In this document: piece after piece, positions 53,653 to 64,000 of the stretch
How the letters are laid out: every line of letters begins with the position of its first letter
How positions within the stretch are numbered: position 1 is the stretch's first letter
Assembly (NCBI GenBank): GCA_026545765.1
Contig: CM048840.1
Coordinates: 83,790,877-83,854,876 of the forward strand
Direction of reading: 5' to 3'
Length of the DNA: 64,000 nucleotides
From: Plantago major
Taxonomy: Eukaryota > Streptophyta > Magnoliopsida > Lamiales > Plantaginaceae
Notes under the pieces: generated by a model
What the model saw: the letters and a program-made list of their open reading frames with translations, nothing else
What the model was told of the DNA's origin: nothing
The model's database searches: none
Position numbers and translations under genes: made by a program

Positions 53653-54244
53653 TCAATGAGATTCTATCCCTCTCTTGCATTAATCCACTTATACTAAACG
53701 CAACACGTTTTCGGCTAAACGCAACACAAAATATTTGTATTTACCAAAATGCCCTCAACTCAAAACAATCTTACAAACTTAACAAAAAATCAAAATAACT
53801 CGTATATGCGAACACAAAAACATTAACATGCACGATCGAACACAAAATAACAACGCCCCACTAAACAGAAATCGAAAAAAAATGAATGAAATTTTTTTTT
53901 CCGAAAAATATTTTGTTTATACAAAAGTTTCTAAAAATATAGAATTAATCAAAAAAAAGCAAAAAAAAATCAAAAAAAAACCGAAAACTAGAAATATGAT
54001 ATGGCCGGTTTTAAAACCGGACATATCTTCATTTTTTTCTTATTTTTTATTTAATTCTATATTATTTTTTCTGATTTTTTTAATTAATTCTATATTTCCA
54101 GTTTTTTTATTTTATATTTATTTTTTAATTTACAAATTGATTATATATATATAGTTTTCTGTTTTTTTTTTGTTTTTGCAAATTGAAAAGTTACTTATAA
54201 TTTTGCAAATTGAAAACTTAAATTTACTTTTGTCATTTATTTAT
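53653..54244. other. Very AT-rich spacer with a foldback
   Basis: No genes. Contains A- and T-homopolymer stretches and a foldback centred at 54012: outer arms about 53930-53965 (AATATAGAATTAATCAAAAA) and 54065-54105 (its near complement), with the inner palindrome listed separately. Confidence 0.5.
53998..54027 (+). repeat. 30-bp near-perfect palindrome
   Basis: GATATGgCCGGTTTTAAAAC continues to CGGaCATATC: arms match over 14 of 15 bases about a TTTTAAAA centre. It is the only G/C-containing stretch in a roughly 400-bp A/T desert. Confidence 0.85.
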
Positions 54245-54960
54245 TCAAAATAAAAAGTAAAAGTTAAATTTAACGGAAATTCGAGAAATTAAACGGCAAA
54301 CGATTTCATTACAACATGAATTTTGACTCATTACACTATAAATACGCAACATAACATATTGAAGGCTTAAGCTTAATATGATTTCACTACAACGAAAACC
54401 ATTGACGTAGCCGAACGGAATAATGTTGCATCCAATGCCTTGTTCTTTCCTCTGTTTGATGTTGCCAGGTCGGCCATAGTGGTGGAAGTGGACATTCACG
54501 GCCAACGCGCAGCCTAATGTAGTGACGCCATTGACAAACCCGACTGTCCACTCTTCATCTGTCGGTGCTGACTTCATGTCTGTACGACATTCCAATGGCA
54601 AGTATGTGGTAGACCCATGGAAAACATATGTGGTGAACACCCGTTGATACGTCGTAGCTGTTAGTAGCCCCATCTCTGGGAGTGTAAACCAATATCGTTG
54701 GGCGCATGGTCCTGCAAACCAGCTGAGTGCATTTGATATTTCCGTGACCCGTCTTTCTCCCATCTCCGCATGTATAGATGTTTGTTGTTGGTCAGCTCAT
54801 GAAGATGTTCATGTCTGACACGTACCCACTCTGTTTGGTCATTGTATATGAGTTGTGCTATACATATGTATCCAAAGTTCCCATCAGCCTAGATGTCACT
54901 CCAACCTTGAATGTATCACAGACCTTGTGGTGGCATCTGACTTTCATATCTGAGTGATCT
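54245..54960 (-). pseudogene. OTU cysteine-protease-like domain of the MULE transposase
   Basis: C-terminal part of the transposase gene that follows. Across two frames it shows ADGNFGYICIAQLIYNDQ, a histidine/leucine-rich HEHLHELTNNK, NALSWFAGPCAQRYWFTLPE and a TYLPLECR..GFVNG segment. This is the order of the OTU fold found fused to Mutator-like transposases in plants (DGNCGFR, WF.GP..HW.T.PDMG, TFLPL, IGFVN.NHF). The catalytic Cys of DGNCG is Phe here, and the final His motif is altered, so it would be inactive even if translated. There are many stops between 54780 and 54960. Confidence 0.65.
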
Positions 54961-56779
54961 ACCAGTACTTGAATACGTACATGTGTTGTGACTGTTGGGA
55001 GTCCTTTGACTGTGGTTCGCGGGCTCCCAGTTTCTTTAGGCTGTCTACCAGCTTTCTTCTTGTGTCTGATTGGTGGCTCATCCAGGTACGCGTATGATAT
55101 GTGTTTCCATCTGATTCGAAGTATGATCTGAGTTCCTCCTCCGTGGCAGACTCCCTACGGTCCCTGTACCAGTCATCAAACTGATCTCGTACTGTCTGTT
55201 GCCTAGTCTGGTATGGTTCCCTCATATGAAGAGTACTCCAGAACTCGTTGATATCTCTATTAGGATGGACACTCCTCTCGGTCACACTCTTTTGTTGCAA
55301 TTCACATGCGCATGGTAGTCCCCAACCGGTACGCAATGCGTGATCGCATTCACCGGGATCAACGTTGGATCTTTCATGGAGTATTTTCTTAATAGCAAGA
55401 TGTGAAACCACACCTCCTAGCCTGCATAAAATTCCACGGGTCGTGACATCAGGATGCTTCGTCGACGCTTTCTCAAACTCAGAGCGGATTGCATCATAAT
55501 TCATTTCAAGTAGGTGATGCAGCTTGGGGAATTTTATGTGAAACTTTGAGTTTGCAATTCCCAACCAATACTTGTACCTGGAGTGCGCACTTTCGACTCT
55601 GCAACCAATTTACATTGTTGAATGTCAGTTTAGGCACAACTTTAATTACAGGATAGTAGTTCATTACGAAAAAAAATTAATTACGAAATTGAATTACCTC
55701 TTCGTCGTGTCAGCTCCAAAGTGCAGGATGTCTTTCGTCCACGCGTGTACAAATCGGTCGTGGTATGGGTCCAACCAATATCTCTTTGCGTACGCCATGA
55801 ACCTAGGTTGACGTCTCCAGGCCTCTGCCATTCCTACAACAGCCTGCCCATATAGTTCCGGAGTATTTGCGTACACGATCTTTTGCCATCTTAGCTTCAT
55901 TGAACGTTCATACTTTTTGGTACCCCCCCCCCCCCCCATCATGGCACTTACATATTTCTGCACATCCTTAGATATATGCCTCCGACACAGTAGGTGTGCT
56001 GCTTCTGGAAATACCTCCTTTATGGCACGCATTGCAACTAACTCTCTATCCGTAACAAATACCCCCGGTAAGACATCACATTCTGTAAACAACGTCCGCA
56101 ATCGTGTAGGCCCCCACACATAACTTGACGTCTTCTCGTCCCAGACGAAAATGAAAGCTATGTGGTAGTTTTGCCCAGTGGGTAAAATGCCAATCACTTC
56201 CACCAATGGCATGTCGTACAAATTTGTATTGTACGTAGCATCCATGAGGACAACTTGAGGGAACAAACGGATCATTGACTTCGTATTAGGATGAGCTAAG
56301 AAAATTCCAGCCAATATGTCAGTTCCCGGCTGTTTGACCACATAATATATGTAGCTATGTCGTTGCAACAAATGGATAAAATATTACATCGGCTCCATCT
56401 CGCCCATCTCCATCTGTTGATCTTTCTGGTCAGCATTGTATACGTGTCGTAACGTACTGCAGTTGTGCACAAATTCTTTTTGGAGTTGAACAAGCGTTGC
56501 TATAGGAGTCATTCCGGCATCCAACATTTCCACTACTCGCACACGCTCTTCATCAGTGAACTTCGCTACGGACGTGTGCCAATGTGGCTATTTCCCGAGT
56601 CGGTGATTGTGTCATTGGTGACCGTCTTTCACAACAACTCTCCACTCGCCCGGTAACCTCTCATGCAGCTTGACCTGAAATGGGCAAGAATACTTTTACT
56701 CCCGGTTGAATTTATGGATTTTACCTCGGGGTCTGTTGGAGTCGTGACCATATGGGCACCAGTACACTCACAACCCATG
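54959..56779 (-). pseudogene. FAR1-like Mutator (MULE) transposase
   Basis: Minus strand. The MULE domain has VVLMDATYNTNLYDMPLVEV (first Asp, about 56240), GVFVTDRELVAMRAIKEVFP (second Asp, about 56050), LCRRHI, and KRVESAHSRYKYWL with the expected Glu, which is created only after splicing. The intron at 55599-55697 (99 bp, GTAATT..TTGCAG) joins the TTKR and VESAHS coding parts. Downstream, CDHALRTGWGLPCACEL is the SWIM-type zinc finger. The N-terminal part (56380-56779) has KFTDEERVRVVEMLDAGMTP but changes frame several times. A 16-base C run at 55924 encodes a Gly tract not expected in the family. The gene is cut at 56779 by the LTR of element C. Confidence 0.82.
55599..55697 (-). other. 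Intron in the MULE transposase
   Basis: Minus-strand GT (55696-55697) to AG (55599-55600), 99 bp. Removing it keeps the frame and restores the catalytic-Glu motif spanning the junction. Confidence 0.8.
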
Positions 56780-58428
56780 TGTTGGTCCAGATAACGGCAA
56801 AGTAAAAGATTAGAGGGGGGGAGGGGGGGTGAATAGTCTTTTAAAACTTTTGTCGATAAACAGCTTTTCTCGAGATATACGTGAATATCGATACTTAATT
56901 TCAGAGAGCGGAAGACTTTTATGTGATAAGTGCACGTGCTCATCAAGATGTGTGTAAGTACTTTGCAAGATAAGTAAAGCAAGTAATAAACTGCAGAAAG
57001 TAAATAACACAAGTCTTTTTATAGTGGTATCTGAAGGTGGCGTAATCCTTCAACTAATCCACTTCGGCCTTTCTCAGACCTAGAATCCACTAAGACAGAT
57101 AAATGAGTTAACCTTACAGATATCTTCTCTTGATTCCTAAATACACTAGGTTCCCAACCAAGTGTTCCCCCTGAGTTATTCCCCGGCTTTCACAGCCAAG
57201 TACTTCCTGTACTCAGAAACCTTTTTGAGCTATTCCTTAGCTTCCCAAGCTAAGTACTTCCTGTGCTCAGCAACCTTGGAGTTATTCCTTAGTTTCCCAA
57301 ACTAAGTACTTCCTATACTCCACGCCGAATATGGTGTTGGTTTTAGGTTTGTTTGTCAGGTGAGCTTCTTAAATAACTTATTCAGTTATTCAGATAGCTC
57401 TATGAATCAAGTATACTTAATACACTTTTCAATGTATGGTATCTTGTTCTCTACTGACCCAAGTCTATTGTAAGTGTTCCAGAGAATGAATCTCATATAT
57501 GAAATCTTAGTTCAACTCCTTCACAGATAACAATGCTTGTTAAGGATCAGGACACTTAGAACTTTTGTGCTACTTAGAATCAAGAGCTTTGGTCGCAACA
57601 GAAAGCTTGAAGGTAAGTAGTTTGCTTGAGAGAGCTTGTGTGTGAGTATTCAATGTAAGTTCAGTGTTCTGTGTGTGTTCTCAAGCAGTCTAAGTGTTGA
57701 TATTTATAGATGAATTTGAGTGCCATTGGAATAGTATCCGTTAGGCTTAAATCAAATTCAAACTATTGATATCTAAATATAGTCTAGATGAGTTTGTCTT
57801 CTTCTTCGGTTACCGCTTTTGTTCGGACACATTTCGTCATGCATTTAATGCACTGTACTATATTTTGTCCTGTAGTGCCAACGGAACTATGCATGGTATC
57901 AGAGATCTTTATACAATCAGAGTTTTTTGAAACTTTGCATGTTCTTTTCCATCGATTATCACAACTCCAGATACCATTTGCTCAAACAACTTTGTTATAA
58001 AATATTTCTCTTTCAGAAACATAGTTTATATCCAAGGTATCTGAGTGTAGATATCTGTGGGCACTTTCCTCGTCTCAGAAACCTTTTATTCTCAGATATC
58101 TTTTATAACACTTGTGTTTCGAAACACTTGTTTCTTCAAGATATCTGGACATAGGTATCTGAAAAACCTTTGTCTTCAGCAATCTTGTGCAGTCTTCAAA
58201 TCTTCAAATCCGTTGAACTTTTCCTGCTGGAAGTCTTCTTCTTGGTCTTCTTTAGAAAATAAAAATTACATTTCAAGACCTAACATCCTATACAAGATTT
58301 GCTAGACTATCATACTTAGTGAGTTTCCTCTTTTACAGTGTTCAAGTGAACCAAGAGTACTAACCACCTTTCTGAGCTAAGATAAGTCATTAGGTTGCTG
58401 ATCAAAATCTAAACAGATATTCCTAACA
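56780..58428 (-). mobile_element. 3' LTR of element C (1,649 bp, minus strand)
   Basis: On the minus strand it starts TGTTAGGA (58421-58428) and ends CTGGACCAACA (56780 on). It is preceded, on that strand, by the polypurine tract. Same landmarks as the B/D LTRs (C-run with arms at about 56813-56850, repeats of GAAGTACTT at about 57180-57330, a TATA motif at about 57700), but diverged. CCATG at 56775-56779 should be the target duplication; the partner lies beyond the window. The LTR interrupts the MULE transposase gene. Confidence 0.9.
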
Positions 58429-58443
58429 AATTTCCCCCATTTT
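58429..58443 (-). promoter_or_regulatory. Polypurine tract of element C
   Basis: Minus strand AAAATGGGGGAAATT, next to the LTR; one T breaks the tract compared with B and D. Confidence 0.8.
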
Positions 58444-58816
58444 GATCAGTCAACGATGACTATCTGACCTATTACAAATCTGGATGAGAAAACAATCCAT
58501 CACTTAATCATTTCTTATGATCTTTCAGTTCATATAATTAAGTGCAGAAAGTAAACATAAACCAAATCACAAGGTGTGATCTTTGTTGACAAGTTATCTT
58601 TTATAGAAAGTGATATCTGAGAGTAAGTTCATCAGATATGTTACAAAGAAAGTTCAGATAACTTTAGTACATAATACAATTTAGCTCAGTCAGCAAGATA
58701 CAAAAAAATTACATAGTAAATTAGGACAACAGGAGTAACCAAGCTCCAAGTAGACATCCTAATGAACTAGTCTTCAAGTCTTCTATACTTCAAGTCTTCA
58801 AAAGTAGTTCCATGGG

Positions 58817-61800
58817 TCAATCTGTAAATTTCCTATCACCAAACCTTTTGATATCATCAGAGTAGTCATAGAGAAGAGTTCTGACAATCATCTCTGTGTC
58901 TCTGGCAAATCCACAGACTTCCTTGTAGGTTTTGGTAGGATTTTTCTTGACAAAGTGCTTGACCCACAAATACTTTCCCCACTTCCAGGCATGCTCGATT
59001 CTGATATCTGACAACTTGAAGTATTCATAAATGATCCTCAGATATCTGATGTCACCCTTGTATTGATCTTCAGTTAAGCAGAAGGACTCATAGGGTTCCA
59101 CAGCAAGTCTTGCTCTTGTGCCTGTTCCAGTAATGTTGGGAATTCTGTGCACATCATCTGGCTTTCCATAAGGACATTCATCAGAAAGGTCCTTCTTCAT
59201 GGCTTCTATTCTCTTGATCACTTCAAAATCCAACCAGGCTTTGATGTGGTTGGTGTTAATCAAGTTTGGCTTGTCTTTTCTCCATGCCATGAGCTGTTTA
59301 TGGATTGGTTCTGGAAATTTTGAGTTTACCAGTAGATGCTTAAGTTCCAGAATCCAGTAGCCATTCTTCTGATTTATGTACCTGTAGACAGAGGAGTCAT
59401 TGTTGGTCTTCACATACTCAATCTTGGCTTCTTCAGGCCTGAGTGGTAGTTGAAGTTGTCTTTGTTCAGATCTCAGCCTGTTCCTTCTTTGTCTAGAATT
59501 CTCCTTTGGGGTAATGATTGAAGAACCACCCTGGATAGACTTGGTATTTCCAGAGGGTGTTTTAGCTGCCAAAGGCTTTGCAGCTATGGGCTCAGTTAGG
59601 CTATCAATTTTCCTTTTTCTATGAAGAGGAGCTTCATCTTCATCAGTCTCTTCATCATCATCATCAAGATCAATTCTTGTGAGACTTTTGCAGCCTTCTT
59701 CATTGCCCAGGGATTTGATTTGGCCTTCTTCTTCTTCTTCTTCAGAAGATTCATGAATCCCTTTTACTTGTCTTCTCCTTGGAGCCTTGGTACTCCTTGT
59801 AGGTTTATGTGCTCTGGCCCTTGTTGTCATTCCTTGTTCAGGAAGTTGAGTGGTGGCCACTATCTGTAGAGCAGTCTGACTGGAGGAGGGCTCATTTATT
59901 CTGAGAGGTGGTTGTTCAGATTTTCTTTTGTTTCCTCTTCCTCTACCTCTTCCTCTTCCTCTCTAAGCCTCTTGATATTCTTCCCCCTTAGTCATTGTTG
60001 ACTGACTAAGAATCACAAATGATTCTAAAAGGGAGTTAAAGTGCCCTTGCAGATAGTTGTAAGCAGCAACCAACTTTTCCAGATCAGCCTTGAGCTCCTG
60101 ATTTTGTTTGATAAGACCAAGACTTTATCAAGAAGCTACGCCATGGGCCTTGAACAGCATCTGCTTTTCCAGCAGCATAGCAAGCCTCTTCAAAAGCTTT
60201 TGCAGCCATGTTTTGGTCATCATCCCTAACCATGCCTAGATCTTTCTGAGAAATGACCAGACTGGTTGTTCTCTGAGTGATGAGCTCAGTGAATGACTTT
60301 AGTTCTACAGGGACTGATGCAATGGCGGCTTTGTTTTGAGAAGATAACTCCTTTTTCAATTTAGCCAGTACTTAATATCTATTCAAGTATTCATTGGAGT
60401 TGACATTTGGCAGCTTGCTGAATATGTCAGGAGCAATCAGCTTCATTTTAAAATGTGAAACCACCAAGTGTTCATTGCGGTGTTCTGCCAAAGTCTTGTC
60501 TTCTTCATCATCTGAGTTATCAGCCCAGTGATCTTCATCCTCTTGGACATTTTCATCAATGTTCTCTAGTCCAGCAACCATCTCAGAGATGGGTTTCTTT
60601 CCTTTCAGTGAGGAGGATGGAACATCTTCTTGGAATGCAGCTTTAGCATCATGCTTTTCATTAGATACTTGTTCAGTATCTAATTCCTCAGCAATCGCCT
60701 GAACAGTAAGCTGGAGTTCTTTCATTTTAGCATAAGCTTCCATTTCCTTGATTGTTTGATCTTCAATCTTCTGGAGCTTTGCTCTTGATTCAACTATCTT
60801 TTCTTCCAGTTGAAGATGTAGTTGTTGTTCTTCTTCCAACAGTTGTTTGAGTTGAGCAACTCTGGCTTGTGCATCTGTTATTTTCTGAGTTGTTCCCTCA
60901 GAGTGCTCAACCACTTGTTCAGTAGTAACTTTGTGTTGGGAAGTTGGATGAGTAGATTTCTGAGGAGATGTAGGAGGGGATTGCTGTGAAGTCCTCTCAG
61001 TGTGCTTTTCAGCAGTTGAGGCAATGTGTCCTTGTGAAATCCCTCCCGTCCCTGGTGTAGGGGCATCATTATCATCCTTATCATCATCATCCTTTTTGTG
61101 ATGGTCAGAGGGAGGTTCATCAAAGTTATTCTCATCTATTTCTTCCTCCTCATCGTCTTCAGATACAAGATTAATCACTTCAGGAATAGTGATCTTCTGC
61201 CCATTAACCTCCTCTTGTTTAGAAGGAATAAATTGTAGAGTCTGGGGCAGGACTGGCTTGAATGCCATCTGTAATCTTGTTTGACCATCAGCCTGATTAA
61301 AGGCTTGAATCAACTTCTGTGCCACTTCTCTGGAGAAATCCTTATGCAGTAAGGTCGCAACTTGATACTGTTCCGTGGGAAACATTGCATGGATGTAGTT
61401 CTCCAAGTCAAGAGCTCGTGCTCGTCTCGTAGGTTGATCTGTAATTCTCAATATTTTAGAGAGATCTGAGCACCTTAACCTCTGCCATTTCTTGAAGCAT
61501 TGAATGTGCTTTGGTAGGGTATGAGCTTTGAAGAAGGGAAGTAGGTCCTTTTTCTCATCATCATGGACCTTCGTGGCACTTGTTTGAGCCTGAAAGAAAG
61601 AGTTCTGAGTTAGATTCAAAACTTGTGTAGATATCTGAGTACAAGTGTAGTTAGGTTTCTGGGGTACCTGAATGAGTACATCAGGCTCAGAGACTTGTAC
61701 TACTGAGACAGGGGTTGCCTCAGATATCTTTTTCTGAGGTGGAGACTTGGAAGTCTGGTCCTCATCAACCTTTCTTTCTGCTTGAACCTGAGAATTAAAA

Positions 61801-64000
61801 CATAACACTTAGGAAATTTTATCAAGAAAATTTTTATTGACAAATCAGATATCTGAGATGTCAATTACCTCTGTTGGAGGCTCAGGTGTTTGTCTCACAG
61901 AAACTTGTGCAGTTTCTGGAATCTTTTCTTGTGATGAAGGCCTTGATGCCTCATCAATTTCCATATGTTGTGAGGATTGAGTGGGCAATTCCTCAACAAC
62001 TTCTACTTCTTTTTGAACCTGTTAAGTAGAAAGTGTTAGTCTAAGAAAAATGATCAGAGATTGCTCTTTGAGGAGTATAAATATCTGAATGAAATACCTT
62101 CTCTACAGAAGGTTCAGATACTTGTTCCTCAGAGGCCTTGGAAGCCTCTGGATTCTTCTCTGAAGAGATAGACTTTTCAGTCTCTTCATTTTTCTTCTCA
62201 GTTGGAGCCTATTAGAAACAAACACTTATTAGTGAAGTGTATTAACGAATATCTGAAAAATTATATCTTAAGGAAGTCTTTATCACCTGTAGCACAGGCT
62301 CAGATTCCTTAAGTTGTGAGGGTGTGGAAGCCTCCTTCTCAGTTTCTGAGGCACGCTTTTCAGCTTCCTCTTGTTCTCGTGTTTCTAAATCAGCTTGTAA
62401 CAAAGAAATTCTATAAAATAACAAGATTATGTGGCACAAAATATCACAAGTAGAGAGTTAAACCATTCAGATACCTGAGCAATGTCAGGCTAATTGGTCT
62501 CTGGAACTTGTGACCCTTCTATGCGTTGGTCTTGTTGTTCCATTTCATCTTCTTTGTTTGAAGTTTCAGGTAATTCAGACCTTGCCTGAGTATGCAACTC
62601 AGTTGCCTCCCCTGGTTGATCATTCTGAGCAGATGTCTCAGTTTGATCCCTCTCATTGAGTTGGGGAACCTGCTCTTTTGCAGAATTTTCTTCAGCAATG
62701 AAAGATGCTGGTATCTGCAACTCAAGTACCATTTCAGCAGTATTCACATCTGACTGTTGTGGTTGTCGTGCTTGAGACAGACTGTTGAGTGTTGAGGCAA
62801 TGGCAGTATCCTCCAACACTGAGCTATCACTCATCAGAGTATCTTCAATATGCTTCAGTCTTTGCTGCTCTGATGGTGTAATTTGTCGATTATTTGGACA
62901 CCTGTTTCTTCAAAGAACCTTTGTAACAGGTGATTGTTCAGCAACCTGTGGTGTAGGTTCTTCTTCAGATACCTCTACACCAGTTACTTTTTCAGTAACT
63001 TTAGCCCTTTTTTATTTTTCTAGGACTTGAGAAATGACTAATTCATCATCTTCATCGTCAAAGTTCTCATCAGCATTGGTAACTGACTGGTCCATAATTC
63101 CTGCGGTTTCTGCAGATAGGGCTTGGTATCTGTCACTACTTTCTTTAGCAATATTGATGAGTTCATCAGCAAGGCTTTCGGCAATAGTCTTAACATTTCT
63201 GAAAGCACTTTCTCTTGCTGAGTCTACTTGTTCAGTAGTTGATACCTCTTTTGCAGCATTGATGAGTTCATCTGCAGCGACGGCAGGTATCTGGGAATTG
63301 ACAACCTCAATGGGTGTGCCTTTTGATTTGCCAACAGACTTCTTTCGTGAAGTTCTGGGCTTCTTGGTCGCAACTTTTCCCTCATATACCTCTTCAGTCT
63401 TTCGCTTCTTGGAACCTTTCTGAGATCCAGTAACCTTTTTCATCAAGTTCGTATACTCATATTTGTAGAGTAGGTTACTGTTGGCAATGTCTGCCTTCTC
63501 TCTGAGCTCAATGCCAAGCTTCTCCAGCAAGTAACATATCTTTAGACCATAGCTTACTGTGGCCTTTGGCTCAGCAAGTCCCTTAGCGATTGTAGGCTCA
63601 AAGCCTTGAATCTTCTTCACAAATTTCATAAAGGCGTACTTTCCCCAATTGAAAGGGTTTTCCAGCCTTTTGTCTTGTTGTTGCAACAAGAACATCATCA
63701 TCCAGCGTTCTTGGCTTATTTGGTCAGCACCTCCTTGTAGACCATCAAAGCATCTGTGAAGAATGCATGCCAACACATCCCAGTGAACCAGCAGATGTCT
63801 GGTTCTGATGTCAGCAAGCTTGAAATCAGTGGGTGTATCTGATTTTTCAAGATCACACACATCACTGTACAGTTGTTTTACACCTTCAAGGAGATCATCA
63901 TCCTTGGTGTCTATTTCAAAATCCTTTCCAAGATTTTGAAGGTCAAACAACTTGCAGAAAGTTGTTAAGTCCAGAAGGATTTCCTTTCCTTGGACTGAAG
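58817..64000 (-). pseudogene. Extra 3' gene of element C, five introns (5' end outside window)
   Basis: Best-preserved copy of the gene. Its first exon is open from the window edge to 63012, with SVQGKEILLDLTTFCKLF, HLLVHWDVLACILHRCF and LKICYLLEKLGIELREKADI, then the KKRK and KKPRTSRKK basic clusters. Introns on the minus strand: 62394-62474, 62209-62286, 62019-62097, 61788-61868 and 61590-61667. The exons between them are about 108, 111, 150 and 120 bp, all multiples of three; the intron 1 acceptor is AAG, shifted by one. The last exon runs 61589 to 58817. It has the FKKWQRL domain, acidic tract, coiled coil (about 60690-60900), a TAA at 60372, a frameshifted helical part (60084-60360) and the intact basic and C-terminal module (58817-59860). 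Downstream 58444-58816 is 3' untranslated. Function unknown; no membrane features. Confidence 0.85.

Overview
This is a transposon-packed stretch of a plant nuclear genome, AT-rich, probably a eudicot. The plant assignment rests on the element types: Ty1/copia retrotransposons of the Sirevirus (SIRE) type, Ty3/gypsy long terminal repeats (LTRs), Stowaway-like MITEs, a CACTA element, a FAR1/Mutator-like transposase with an OTU domain, and a G-box promoter. Only one gene looks like an intact ordinary host gene: a small single-pass membrane protein at 50584-50898 (minus).

Layout. (A) 1-7663: 3' part of a divergent Sirevirus-like element (reverse transcriptase fragment, last exon of its extra 3' gene, 3' LTR), broken at about 534-3010 by a gypsy (Tat-like) 3' end. 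(E) 7664-9358, 24382-24851 and 27011-28698: one disrupted retroelement-associated gene split by two insertions: (B) a 15.0 kb Sirevirus-like element at 9359-24376 (target duplication CAAAG) and a 2.15 kb gypsy-type solo LTR at 24852-27005 (target duplication CAAGT). 28749-30024 is another Tat-like LTR, followed by a FAR1-type SWIM zinc-finger remnant. 30256-31954 is AT-rich with MITEs. (D) 31955-49058: a 17.1 kb sister of B (target duplication ACTAT) that landed inside a Stowaway MITE and itself carries a 1.13 kb CACTA element (39603-40735, target duplication TAT). 49154-54244 holds MITE debris, the small host gene and an orphan copia gag fragment. 54245-56779 is a minus-strand MULE-OTU transposase pseudogene, cut by (C), the 3' LTR and extra gene of a third, minus-strand Sirevirus-like element that runs off the right edge.

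How the parts work. B, C and D share one architecture: LTR, initiator-Met primer site, gag, protease, integrase, reverse transcriptase, RNase H, a tandem hairpin array, an internal TATA-type promoter, a roughly 5.5 kb extra gene in the envelope position, a polypurine tract and the LTR. The extra gene is the main novelty. It has five short introns (78-85 bp) flanking symmetrical phase-0 exons in D and C, and copy B has lost intron 3 exactly at its splice junctions, which suggests passage through a spliced RNA. It shows no membrane segment or signal peptide but has basic nuclear-targeting-like clusters, coiled coil and a conserved C-terminal module, so 'envelope' is probably the wrong name.

Caution. 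Many apparent frameshifts in B and D are losses of the middle base of CAG/CTG, the plant CHG methylation context, clustered in patches. This may be a sequencing artefact over methylated DNA, so the degree of pseudogenisation is uncertain.
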